From assembly GCA_035649175.1 (NCBI GenBank), contig DASRKB010000135.1, positions 1 to 53,696 of the forward strand: a stretch of 53,696 nucleotides of DNA, written 5' to 3'. The DNA comes from SCGC-AG-212-J23 sp035649175 (GTDB lineage Bacteria; Pseudomonadota; Gammaproteobacteria; Burkholderiales; SG8-39). Both the position numbers and the translations under genes were made by a program. Below are positions 8,157-16,978 of this stretch, in pieces. How positions within the stretch are numbered: position 1 is the stretch's first letter; every line of letters begins with the position of its first letter. Under the pieces are notes generated by a model. That model saw only the letters and a list, made by a program, of their open reading frames with translations. It searched no databases and had not been told where the DNA came from.

Positions 8157-9134
8157 TCATTCGATGATCTGCGCCCGCAGCAGGAGATCGCGCGGCAGGC
8201 TGAGGCCGAGTGCCCGCGCCGTCCCCATATTGATCACGAGGTCGATGGTCGTCGCGCGCTCGATCGGCAGCTCCGAGGCCTTCGCGCCCTTGAGGATGCG
8301 GTCGACGTAGTACGCGCTACGGCGGAACATGTCGGGGATGTCGGGCGCGTAGCTGAGCAGCCCGCCCGCCTCGGTGAGGAAACGCCAGCCCGAGATGACC
8401 GGCAGGCGATGGCGCAGGCCGAGCTCGGCGATGGCGGTGCGGTTGTCGGCGATGACGCCGGCAGCGAAGGCGACGTAGAGCGCGTCGTAGCGCCCGAGGG
8501 GAATGCGCGCCAGCGCGGCGTTCACCTCCGGCTGCGATGCCACCGGCATCGCTTCGGCGGCGATGCCGAGCTGCCGGGCCGAAGCGAGCGCCGCGTCGGC
8601 CTCGATGCCGGCATTGACGTTCCCCCTCTCCCACAGGAACGCCACCCGTCTGGCCGAGGGCAGCGCGCTGCGCAGAAACTCGATGCGCTTGCCGGCGAGC
8701 TCGCTGGAGTAGAAGCTCACGCCCGTCGCGTTACGGCCGGGCCGCGCGATCGAATCCGCCGCGCCCACGCCCACCGGGTCGCCCAGCGCCAGGAACACGA
8801 TCGGCGTCCCGCGCGTCGTCTTCAGCGCCGCGAGGGTCGCCTGGGAGCCCGGCGTAGCGAGCACGTCCACCTTCTCGCGCAACAGCTCCTCGCACATAGC
8901 GGTAAGGAAGAGCGGCTCGTTTTCCGCAGAGCGATACAGGATGTCCACCGTCCGTCCCTGCACGAGGCCGAAGTCGGCCAGCCCGTCGAGGAAGGCCTGC
9001 CGCTCGCGCGAGGGCGGGTCGCTGATCGATGGCAGGGTCAGGTAGCCGATCCGAGGCCGGGCGCGTTGCGCGAGCGCGCTCGGCGCGGCAGCAAGCGCAC
9101 CGACGGAAAGCAGGAACTCCCGTCTTCGCGGCAT
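8157..9134 (-). CDS. ABC-type solute-binding protein (PF04392 family)
   Basis: A 325-residue exported binding protein. The N-terminus MPRRREFLLSVGALAAAPSALAQ is a signal peptide with a Tat-like RRxFL pattern. Body motifs of the family: RIGYLTLP, RQAFLDGLADFGLVQGRTVDI, VFLALGDPVGVG, GRNATGVSFYSSELAGKRIEFL and, near the end, LELSLP-type strands (ARALGLSLPRDLLLRA). Such proteins deliver unknown small molecules to an ABC importer, but no permease or ATPase gene adjoins it. A divergent dehydrogenase gene begins 22 bases away across a perfect 14-bp palindrome. A second member of the family lies at 50520-51479. Confidence 0.88.
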   Translation of the reverse strand: MPRRREFLLSVGALAAAPSALAQRARPRIGYLTLPSISDPPSRERQAFLDGLADFGLVQGRTVDILYRSAENEPLFLTAMCEELLREKVDVLATPGSQATLAALKTTRGTPIVFLALGDPVGVGAADSIARPGRNATGVSFYSSELAGKRIEFLRSALPSARRVAFLWERGNVNAGIEADAALASARQLGIAAEAMPVASQPEVNAALARIPLGRYDALYVAFAAGVIADNRTAIAELGLRHRLPVISGWRFLTEAGGLLSYAPDIPDMFRRSAYYVDRILKGAKASELPIERATTIDLVINMGTARALGLSLPRDLLLRAQIIE

Positions 9135-9138
9135 CGGC

Positions 9139-9152
9139 CTATCTTAAGATAG
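9139..9152. promoter_or_regulatory. Perfect 14-bp palindrome in a 22-bp divergent gap
   Basis: CTATCTTAAGATAG is fully self-complementary and fills the space between the start codons at 9134 (minus) and 9157 (plus). Each strand reads TAAGAT about seven bases before its ATG. It may be an operator, or paired -10 elements giving leaderless messages. Confidence 0.5.
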
Positions 9153-9156
9153 TCGA

Positions 9157-10020
9157 ATGGCGGCGCGCGCAAGGGTGGCGTGGATCGGACTCGGCAGGAT
9201 CGGCCTGCCGATGGCGGCGCGCCTTGCGGGCGCCGGCTGGATGGTCGCCGGTTACGACCTGAGCGCCGAGCGGCGCGCCGCGGCGAAGGCGCGCGGCATC
9301 ACGCCGGCGGAAAGCGCGGGGGCGGCGCTCGACGGGGCCGGTTTCCTGTTCACCTCGCTTCCCGCACACGAAGCGATCCCTTCATTCCTTCACAAAGGCG
9401 TCACGCTGGTCGAAACCTCGACCATCTCGCCGCAGGCCTCCGCCGAGATCGCGAAGGCCGCGGCGGCGAAAGGCGCCCCGTACCTGCGCTCGCCGATCTC
9501 CGGCAGCACGGCGCTCGCGGAAGCCGGCACGCTGACGGTTTTCGCCTCCGGCCCGAAGGCGGTGCTCGAGGCGGCGCGCCCGGCGCTTGCGGCGTTCAGC
9601 CGCGCGCAGATCTGGCTGGGAGAGGGCGAGGAGGCCCGCTACGCGAAGCTCGCGGTCAATCTCATGGTGGCGGTGACCGCGGGAATGATGGGCGAGGCGC
9701 TCGCGCTCGCGAGGAAAGGCGGCATTTCCTGGCCGGCGATCCTCGACGTGATCGGCGAGAGCGCGGTCGGCTCGCCGCTGGTGAAGTACAAGCTCGATCC
9801 GCTGCGCAGGCGCGACTTCTCGCCGGCGGCCACCAACTCGCTCATCGCGAAGGACCTCGAGCTCATCGTCGGCGCCGCAAACGCGGCCGGCGTTCCGGTG
9901 CCGCTCGCCGAGCACATGCAGGCGGCCTACGCGAAGCTGATCGAGGAAGGCTTCGCCGAAGAGGACTTCTTCGGCATCGTTAGGGCAGTGGAGCGCAGCG
10001 CCGGGCTGGGCGAGCCCTGA
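9157..10020 (+). CDS. NAD(P)-dependent beta-hydroxyacid dehydrogenase (3-hydroxyisobutyrate dehydrogenase family)
   Basis: A 287-residue oxidoreductase of the family that includes 3-hydroxyisobutyrate and tartronate-semialdehyde dehydrogenases. Seen: the Rossmann motif GLGRIGLPMAARLAGAGW (residues about 11-28), a substrate loop SPISGSTALAEAGTLTVFASG, and the catalytic Lys region RYAKLAVNLMVA. The C-terminal helical domain has KDLELIVGAANAAGVPVPLAE. It may reduce a semialdehyde from the sugar-acid genes next door (inference from position). The stop lies 18 bases from the convergent alcohol dehydrogenase stop, with no obvious terminator between them. Confidence 0.88.
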   Translation: MAARARVAWIGLGRIGLPMAARLAGAGWMVAGYDLSAERRAAAKARGITPAESAGAALDGAGFLFTSLPAHEAIPSFLHKGVTLVETSTISPQASAEIAKAAAAKGAPYLRSPISGSTALAEAGTLTVFASGPKAVLEAARPALAAFSRAQIWLGEGEEARYAKLAVNLMVAVTAGMMGEALALARKGGISWPAILDVIGESAVGSPLVKYKLDPLRRRDFSPAATNSLIAKDLELIVGAANAAGVPVPLAEHMQAAYAKLIEEGFAEEDFFGIVRAVERSAGLGEP

Positions 10021-10038
10021 CCTGCATTGTCTTCTTCA

Positions 10039-11088
10039 TCACAGCAGGAACACGCCCTTGCCGGTGGTCTGCTTGTCGAAGAGCCTGTACGCCTCGTCGG
10101 CCTGCTCGAGCTTCCAGCGGTGCGAGAAGATGCGCTCGAGCGGGATCTTGTGGTCGGCGATGAAGCGGGCGCACTCGAGCATGCCCATGGCGCTGAAGGT
10201 CCAGGAGCCGATGAGCGTGACCTGGCGGCGCAGGAGGTCGGGGCTCACGTCGAGGGTCACGTCGCCGCCCTCGCCGACGTAGCAGGCGGTGCCCCAGGTC
10301 TTGACGCAGCGCACCGCGGCGCGCCGCGCGGCGGCCACGCCGGTGCAGTCGAGGGAGAGATCGGCACCTTCGCCCTTCGTATGCTCGAGGATGGTCTTCA
10401 CGGCATCTTCCCTGGAAGAATCGACCAGCCTATCGGCGCCGAATTCCTTCGCGAGCTTCAGGCGCTCGGCGGAGGTCTCGACCGCGATGACGCGCACGCC
10501 CATCGCCTTTCCAAGTACCGTGGCGGAGAGGCCGACCGGGCCCTGGCCGAAAACCACCATCGTGTCGCCGCCGGCGACGTGCATGCGGCGCATGGCGCCG
10601 TAGGCGGTGCCTGTGCCGCAGGCGACCGCGGCGCCCTCGGCGAAGCTGAGCTCCTCGGGGAGCGGGACGATGGTGCGCACCGGCACCTTCATGTACTCCG
10701 CGTGGCCGCCGTTCGCAGTGACGCCGTAAACGGTAATGCCGGAGCGGCAGAGCTGCGACCAGCCGACGCGGCAGTGCTTGCACGCGCCGCAGCCGGCGTA
10801 GTGGTGGTCCATGACGCGCTGGCCCGTCGGCGCTTCCTTCTCAGAGACGCCGGGGCCGCGCGCGACGACGATGCCGCAGGGCTCGTGCCCGGCGATGAAG
10901 GGATCCTTCAGGTCGCCCAGCCCGAGCGCCTTCTGCGCCTCGCCGGGCGGCGAGCGGTAGAACTTGAGGTCCGAACCGCACATGCCCGAGGCCTTCATCT
11001 GCAGCACGACCTCGCCCGGGCCGGGCGTGGGATCGGGGAAGTTGCGGATCTCGACCTTGCGGTCGCCAAGGAAGACGGCGCCTTTCAT
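10039..11088 (-). CDS. Zinc-dependent alcohol dehydrogenase (MDR family)
   Basis: A 349-residue medium-chain dehydrogenase. Catalytic zinc ligands are Cys37 (MCGSD) and His68-Glu69 (AGHEPCG); the structural zinc is bound by CGACKHC...C. The coenzyme domain has VVFGQGPVGLSA. It oxidises a secondary alcohol or polyol with NAD(P)+. It follows the amidohydrolase gene on the same strand with a 13-base gap, so the two are likely one operon. With the lactonase-like amidohydrolase and the mandelate-racemase-type fragment, this suggests a dehydrogenase, lactonase and dehydratase route for a sugar (inference). Confidence 0.92.
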   Translation of the reverse strand: MKGAVFLGDRKVEIRNFPDPTPGPGEVVLQMKASGMCGSDLKFYRSPPGEAQKALGLGDLKDPFIAGHEPCGIVVARGPGVSEKEAPTGQRVMDHHYAGCGACKHCRVGWSQLCRSGITVYGVTANGGHAEYMKVPVRTIVPLPEELSFAEGAAVACGTGTAYGAMRRMHVAGGDTMVVFGQGPVGLSATVLGKAMGVRVIAVETSAERLKLAKEFGADRLVDSSREDAVKTILEHTKGEGADLSLDCTGVAAARRAAVRCVKTWGTACYVGEGGDVTLDVSPDLLRRQVTLIGSWTFSAMGMLECARFIADHKIPLERIFSHRWKLEQADEAYRLFDKQTTGKGVFLL

Positions 11089-11101
11089 GGCGCCGAAGGT
11101 A

Positions 11102-11968
11102 TCACGCGCCGCCTATCCGGTACGCGCGCTGCGCGTTGTCCCGGAAGAGCGCACGCTGCTCGGCCTGCGGCAGGCGCGCGACGATCTCGCGAAAGCCGTT
11201 CATGATGGTGGCGTAGCTGCCCACGAGCCCGTCGACCGGGAAGTTGCTCGCGAACATGCAGCGCGAGGCGCCGAAGATCGCGATCGCGTCGAGCACCACG
11301 CCCGCCTGGTCGGCGACCCGCCACGGCTTTCCCTTGATGCCGAGCCCCGAGATCTTCACGAGCGTGTTCGGGCACTCGGCGAGCGCGCGCATCGCGGCGC
11401 GCCAGCCGGCGAGGCCTTCCTCGCTGCGGTCCGCGGGAAGGCCGGTGTGGTTGAGCACCAGCGTGGTGCGCGGGAAGGCGCTCGCGAGGTCGGCGGCGTC
11501 GTAGAGCTCGCTCCAGGGTGCCTGCAGCTCGAAGTGCAGGCCGTGGCGCTCGAGGAGCGCATAGCCGCGCCGCCAGCGCTCGGTGCGCATCGCGCCGGGC
11601 TTCGGCTTGTGCCGCACGCCGCGCACGAGGGCGAAGGCGGCCTGCGCGGCGAGCACCGCGTCCGCATCGTCGCGGTCGAGCCAGGCTTGCGCGACGCAGG
11701 CGTCGGGAAGGCCGTGGCGCTCGGCGATCGTGTGGATCCAGCGCGTCTCGCCGATGGGGTCGGCGGGATCCCATTCGGCTTCCACATGGACGCTGTTCGT
11801 CACGCCGCAGGGCCGCGCATCGGCGAGGAAGTCCGCGGGCAGGTAATTCTTGCGCAGCGCTCGCGTGTCGCCGTAGCGAAAGGCGCCAGGCGGCTCGTCC
11901 TGCAGCCAGGGATAGCGGTTCGCCCTCAGGTCCCAGAAGTGGTGGTGGACGTCGATGGCGGGAAGCAA
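11102..11968 (-). CDS. Amidohydrolase 2 family hydrolase (lactonase-like)
   Basis: A 288-residue TIM-barrel metal-dependent hydrolase of PF04909, the family of L-fuconolactonase and related lactonases. Seen: N-terminal AIDVHHHFWDLRANRYPWL (the metal-binding HxH and the WD...PWL signature), FELQAPWSEL, LVLNHTGLP and, late, CMFASNFPVDGL with the C-terminal Asp. The start is TTG 11968; no ATG begins ahead of the metal motif. It faces the TRAP operon across a promoter region and lies upstream of the Zn-alcohol dehydrogenase. The substrate is probably a sugar or pyrone lactone (inference). Confidence 0.85.
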   Translation of the reverse strand: MLPAIDVHHHFWDLRANRYPWLQDEPPGAFRYGDTRALRKNYLPADFLADARPCGVTNSVHVEAEWDPADPIGETRWIHTIAERHGLPDACVAQAWLDRDDADAVLAAQAAFALVRGVRHKPKPGAMRTERWRRGYALLERHGLHFELQAPWSELYDAADLASAFPRTTLVLNHTGLPADRSEEGLAGWRAAMRALAECPNTLVKISGLGIKGKPWRVADQAGVVLDAIAIFGASRCMFASNFPVDGLVGSYATIMNGFREIVARLPQAEQRALFRDNAQRAYRIGGA

Positions 11969-11971
11969 AAC

Positions 11972-12000
11972 TTGTGCAGTCTCCGTTGCCCCTCTATGAT
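11972..12000 (+). promoter_or_regulatory. Sigma-70-type promoter of the TRAP operon
   Basis: TTGTGC (11972-11977) and TATGAT (11995-12000) are separated by exactly 17 bases. They lie 31 bases before the TRAP binding-protein start in the divergent gap. This is the best promoter match I see in the window. Confidence 0.6.
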
Positions 12001-12030
12001 GCCTGCGCCAACCTAGAGGAGGAGGGCATC

Positions 12031-13104
12031 ATGCAAAAGAGCTTGCCGCTGAAGTTCGTGGTCGCGGGGACGGCGCTGGTCCTTGCCGCCGCGTCGGGAA
12101 GCGTGCCCGCGCAGAAGCGCGTCACGTGGAAGATGCAGAGCGCGTTCGGCACCAACCTGCCGCACCTCGGGCCCCCGGGACACCGCTTCTCCAAGAACAT
12201 CGAGGTGATGTCCGAGGGCCGCTTCCAGATCCGCTTCCACGAGCCCGGCGCGCTGGTGCCGACGCTCGAGTGCTTCGACGCCGCCTCCAAGGGCTCGGTC
12301 GAGGCGTGCTGGACCACGCCCGGCTTCAGCGCGGGCAAGTACCCGGCGCTCGCCTTCTTCACCACGGTGCCCTTCGGGCCGCAGATGGGCGAGTTCATGG
12401 CCTGGAAGATCTTCGGCAACGGCAACAAGCTCGAGCAGGAGATCTACGCCAAGCACGGGTTGATGTCGCTCGACGCGTACGCGATCGGCCCCGAGACCTC
12501 CGGCTGGTTCCGCAACGAGATCAAGTCTCTCGACCAGCTGAAGGGCCTGAAGATGCGCTTCTTCGGCCTGGGCGCCAAGGTGATGCAGAAGCTCGGCGTG
12601 CAGACGCAGCTCCTCGCGCCCGCGGACATCTTCCCGGCGCTCGAGCGCGGCGTGATCGACGCGACCGAGTTCTCGATGCCGACCATGGACATCAAGCAGG
12701 GGTTCCACCAGGTGGCGAAGTTCAACTACTTCCCCGGCTGGCACCAGCAGGTGTCGGTGAACCACATCCTGATGAACAAGGCGCAGTTCGACGCGCTGCC
12801 CAAGTCCTACCAGATGATGATCCGCATGGCCGCGGGCAACGAGGTCATGTACAACTACGCCGAGAGCGAGGCCTCGAACCCGGCAGCGATGGGCGAGATG
12901 GTCCAGAAGTACGGCGTGCAGATCAAGCGCTGGAAGGACGACGAGATCGCGGTGTTCGAGAAGGTGTGGCTCGAGGTGATCCAGGAGGAGTCGGCGAAGG
13001 ATCCGCTCTTCAAGAAGATCGCGGACGACTACCTCGACTTCCGCAAGAAGTACAAGGTCTGGGGCGACGCGCAGTCCCTGAAGGCGACCTACCAGAAGCA
13101 CTGA
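12031..13104 (+). CDS. TRAP transporter solute-binding protein (DctP/TakP type)
   Basis: A 357-residue periplasmic protein. Signal peptide residues 1-27 end at SVPAQ. The mature part carries TakP-group signatures: VTWKMQSAFGTNLP, GLKMRFFGLGAKVMQKLG, ALERGVIDATEFSMPTMD and FNYFPGWHQQ. The last is characteristic of the group that binds 2-oxoacids, mannitol or chloroaromatics (COG4663). It captures an organic anion and passes it to the M and Q subunits encoded next. The start ATG 12031 follows GAGGAGGG; the longer frame reaching left to 11518 is only GC-rich read-through. An intercistronic palindrome follows the stop. Confidence 0.93.
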   Translation: MQKSLPLKFVVAGTALVLAAASGSVPAQKRVTWKMQSAFGTNLPHLGPPGHRFSKNIEVMSEGRFQIRFHEPGALVPTLECFDAASKGSVEACWTTPGFSAGKYPALAFFTTVPFGPQMGEFMAWKIFGNGNKLEQEIYAKHGLMSLDAYAIGPETSGWFRNEIKSLDQLKGLKMRFFGLGAKVMQKLGVQTQLLAPADIFPALERGVIDATEFSMPTMDIKQGFHQVAKFNYFPGWHQQVSVNHILMNKAQFDALPKSYQMMIRMAAGNEVMYNYAESEASNPAAMGEMVQKYGVQIKRWKDDEIAVFEKVWLEVIQEESAKDPLFKKIADDYLDFRKKYKVWGDAQSLKATYQKH

Positions 13105-13111
13105 CGGAGAC

Positions 13112-13135
13112 GGCCGGGGCCCGCGGGCCCCGGCC
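13112..13135 (+). promoter_or_regulatory. Intercistronic 24-bp perfect GC palindrome
   Basis: Arms GGCCGGGGCCCG and CGGGCCCCGGCC are fully complementary with no spacer. The palindrome lies between the binding-protein stop and the M-subunit start, with no T run. It probably stabilises the upstream message end or limits read-through, so more binding protein than permease is made (inference). Confidence 0.6.
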
Positions 13136-13144
13136 CGACCTCTC

Positions 13145-14640
<1,496 letters not shown>

Positions 14641-14641
<1 letters not shown>

Positions 14642-15399
14642 TGGAGCGGCCGCTGCCCCTGAGCGTGAGGATCGCCGAGCGGCTGCGCCGCTTCGTCGAG
14701 TTCGTCGGCCGCTGGGGCGCCTGGCTCATCCTGCCGGTGGTGTTCTTCACCGTCATCGACGTGATCGGTCGCAAGATCGCCTGGCGCGACGAGAACGGCG
14801 TTCTCGAGTTCAGCCTGCAGATCTGGCTGCAGAACAACCTCGGGCGCATGTTCGAGTCGACCATCCTGCAGGAAATGGAGTGGCACTTCCACGCGGCCCT
14901 TTTCGCGCTCGTGCTGGGCTACGGGGTGGTCTACAACACCCACGTGCGCATCGACCTCATCCGGGAGAACCTCCAGTTCCGCAAGAAGGCGTGGCTCGAG
15001 CTCGCCGGCCTCAGCGCGTTCATGATCCCGTATTGCGCGGTGGTGATCTGGTTCGCCATCGAGTACGTGAAGGCCTCGTACGCCGTTGGCGAGGTCTCCT
15101 CGTCCACGGTCGGCCTCACGCACCGCTGGCTCATCAAGACGGTCCTTGTCTTCGGGCTCGTTACCGCGCTCATCTCCGGTATCGCGGCATGGCTGCAGAC
15201 GGCGACCATCCTCTGGGGCCCGCAGGACGCCCGCTTCCGCCTCATGACGCTCGACTGGCCGGAGGAGGGGCACAAGATCGAAGGCAAGGCCCGCATCAAG
15301 CTCGAGGAGGAGTACGGGCTGCGGCTCGCCGACGACGAGCCGACGCTGCCGCCGCCCAAGGACGCGCCCCAGAGCGCGCCGGACCCGGCGAAGTCCTGA
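14641..15399 (+). CDS. TRAP transporter small permease (DctQ type)
   Basis: A 252-residue inner-membrane subunit with four main helices, longer than the usual 160-190 residues. Seen: WGAWLILPVVFFTVIDVIGRK, LQEMEWHFHAALFALVLGYG and NTHVRIDLIRE, the standard Q-subunit blocks, then two more helices (about 125-145 and 162-185). A charged, Pro-rich C-terminal tail (about 195-252) may be cytoplasmic. It forms the membrane complex with the M subunit. Coupled by TGATG at both ends. Confidence 0.9.
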
Positions 15400-15833
15400 T
15401 GGACCTCGACTGGGAGAAGCTGGTCAAGCGCTACGTCTGGCACGACCAGCGCACGCCGTACTTCGTTCGGACGTCGCGGCTTTCGCCGGCGCAGGCGCGC
15501 TACGAGCTCTTCGCCTACGCGGTGTTCATGGCGGTGCTCTGCGGCGTGCTCGCGCTCGCCGCGCTCTCGCCTCGCGCGCCGCATGCCGGCGCGGCAATCG
15601 TGCCCATCTACGCCTTCAGCGTCCTCTGCGCCGCGGTGGTGCTGGGCGCGACGCGCCACGCCGCCGCCGCGCTCTGGTGCGCGGGGGCGCCACTTGGCGC
15701 GCTCGCCTACTTCGCGGTGTTCGGCTTCCATGCCAACCTGGACGCGGCGGACCGCATCCTGCTCGTCGTCGCGGTGCTCGCATGGCTCGGGTACGGCGTG
15801 CGCGTGGTGGCGATCGCCCGGATGATGCGCTGA
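15399..15833 (+). CDS. Small integral membrane protein in the TRAP operon, unknown function
   Basis: A 144-residue protein not recognised by family. The first 35 residues are soluble (DLDWEKLVKRYVWHDQRTPYFV), and about four hydrophobic helices follow (roughly 37-57, 65-83, 86-104 and 114-136). The YVWHDxRTPYF block looks conserved-family-like. TGATG overlaps bind it to the Q-subunit gene before and the 2TM gene after. It may be an accessory part of this TRAP system (inference). Confidence 0.75.
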   Translation: MDLDWEKLVKRYVWHDQRTPYFVRTSRLSPAQARYELFAYAVFMAVLCGVLALAALSPRAPHAGAAIVPIYAFSVLCAAVVLGATRHAAAALWCAGAPLGALAYFAVFGFHANLDAADRILLVVAVLAWLGYGVRVVAIARMMR

Positions 15834-16090
15834 TGCCCTTCCGGACGCACGCGCTGATCTTCGTCCTGGCGAACGGCGCGCTGCACGTCGCCAACTGGTT
15901 CACCGGCCCGCCCTGGTGGGCGTTCTGGCCGCTCGTCGCCTGGGGCGCGGGGCTCGGGGCGCACTACATGGTCTACCGCGCGCGGCACAGCGACCCGGAG
16001 TGGGTGCGCAGCCGCATGGAAGACGTGCGCTCCAAGAGCTACGACCGCGCGCACATGGATCAAATCGCGAAGGATCAAGAGAAGAAGTGA
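15833..16090 (+). CDS. 2TM-domain small membrane protein
   Basis: An 85-residue protein with two helices (residues about 5-22 and 28-47) separated by NWFTGPPWW, and a basic, charged tail. The pattern (F..H...F...N..L...N......WW..WP...WG.GL..H) matches the 2TM domain family (PF13239), often seen beside sensors and transporters; role unknown. It is coupled by TGATG to the gene before, and its stop TGA overlaps the GTG start of the broken enolase-family gene. Confidence 0.75.
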   Translation: MPFRTHALIFVLANGALHVANWFTGPPWWAFWPLVAWGAGLGAHYMVYRARHSDPEWVRSRMEDVRSKSYDRAHMDQIAKDQEKK

Positions 16091-16227
16091 GGATCGCCCG
16101 GGTCGAGGCGATCCCCCTCGCCATCCCGTTCCGGTACGGCGCCGAAGGGTGGAAGCTCGGCACCGGCGGCTGGAAGGCGCTCGACATCTGCCCGGTGCGC
16201 GTCGAGACCGACGAGGCTGTTCGTTAG
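16087..16227 (+). pseudogene. Truncated mandelate racemase / enolase-superfamily gene (N-terminal 46 codons)
   Basis: GTG 16087 overlaps the previous stop (GTGA). The product MRIARVEAIPLAIPFRYG...ICPVRVETDE is the start of the MR_MLE N-terminal domain, which should continue with a glycine-rich strand and about 330 more residues. Homology ends at about 16215 and a stop follows at 16225. No C-terminal part is found anywhere downstream in the window. Intact members are sugar-acid dehydratases or cycloisomerases, in keeping with the lactonase and dehydrogenase genes upstream. Confidence 0.7.
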
Positions 16228-16249
16228 GCGTCGGGGTATACGCGGCGCA

Positions 16250-16537
16250 ATGGCGATTGAAAGACCACGCAGCGCTTGGTGTACTCGCTGCCCGAGCAAC
16301 ATGCTCGCGGCGGAAGCCGTGATTGAGCGTCGTCTCAAGAGGGATCACGGTGTGGGTCCAACGCCTGAAGAGGTAAACGCGGTCCTGAAGAAGTCTTTAT
16401 CCGAGAAAGAGTGTCGCCTTAACTGGACCTCTTCACTAGAGTTCTTCGCTATCGCTCGTGGCCATAGATCCACCCTGAAGGGGCAGCGTCCCTCCGCGCC
16501 GACACGGACGCCGTGGATGCTGCTCCCTACGAACTAG
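16250..16537 (+). CDS. Doubtful 95-codon frame, unknown
   Basis: An open frame of 95 residues (MAIERPRSAWCTRCPS...). The middle (VGPTPEEVNAVLKKSLSEKE) has a plausible helical composition, but the C-terminal third is Pro/Thr/Arg-rich and looks random. There is no ribosome site, recognised domain or operon partner. It may be a decayed fragment. Confidence 0.2.
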   Translation: MAIERPRSAWCTRCPSNMLAAEAVIERRLKRDHGVGPTPEEVNAVLKKSLSEKECRLNWTSSLEFFAIARGHRSTLKGQRPSAPTRTPWMLLPTN

Positions 16538-16788
16538 ACATGAGATCCTGCAATAGACCCGAAACGATACAGCGCAGACGCAAGGAGCAAGGCTAGCGTC
16601 ATTAGCGTTAAGGTTCCTCGCTCGGGCACCGACTGCTGAAACTGATAAAGCGTTGGGCTGGAAAGATCGTCTGCGGTAGAAACGCGAGAACGACCGAGCC
16701 GAAGGCTTAACCGAACAGCAGCGGTTCGCATGAGGGCGTAAAGCCTTGTAGCGAGCCTAGAACCGTGACATCGACTCATCGACGCCAC
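16534..16788 (-). pseudogene. Possible remnant of a PEP-CTERM sorting-signal protein
   Basis: Near its end this 84-codon frame reads VPERGTLTLMTLALLLASAL followed by YRF. It resembles the exosortase sorting signal (VPEPGT-, a hydrophobic helix, then basic residues), with Arg in place of the second Pro. The N-terminal part matches nothing I recognise and lacks a signal peptide, so only a C-terminal fragment seems to survive. No exosortase gene is in the window. Confidence 0.35.
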
Positions 16789-16964
16789 CGGGGTTCTCTA
16801 ATAGCGTGACCAGAGCCGAGTTATAGACAAAAACTTCTGCTCACCATTCCTCGTTCCGCCAAGGTACGTCAAACACTCCCATGTTCATGGGATGGCGCCC
16901 TGCCGTAAGCCGCTTGACAATCGCGCGTACCGATTGTGGGGGCACGACAGCAAGTGACACGAAC

Positions 16965-16972
16965 AAGGAGGG
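16965..16972 (+). promoter_or_regulatory. Strong ribosome binding site of the SGNH hydrolase gene
   Basis: AAGGAGGG ends six bases before ATG 16979 and supports that start over the ATG five codons later. Confidence 0.6.
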
Positions 16973-16978
16973 AAGGCC

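Larger units (their letters stand above)
16228..16978. other. Gene-poor left end of an AT-richer island
   Basis: A 750-base stretch, visibly less GC-rich than its surroundings, with no convincing intact gene. It holds a doubtful plus-strand frame (16250-16537), a possible PEP-CTERM fragment on the minus strand (16534-16788), the inverted repeat CCCATG-TT-CATGGG (16878-16891) and a TTGACA box (16914-16919) ahead of the hydrolase gene. Confidence 0.6.

Noticed and set aside
11518..12030. N-terminal extension of the TRAP binding-protein frame
   Set aside because: It is antisense to the amidohydrolase and lacks family similarity; a strong ribosome site and signal peptide place the start at 12031.
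16219..16740. Integron-like core sites: GTTAGGC at the enolase break and GCTTAAC near 16705
   Set aside because: No paired GTTRRRY partner or foldable attC arms at the right distance, and no integrase gene in view.
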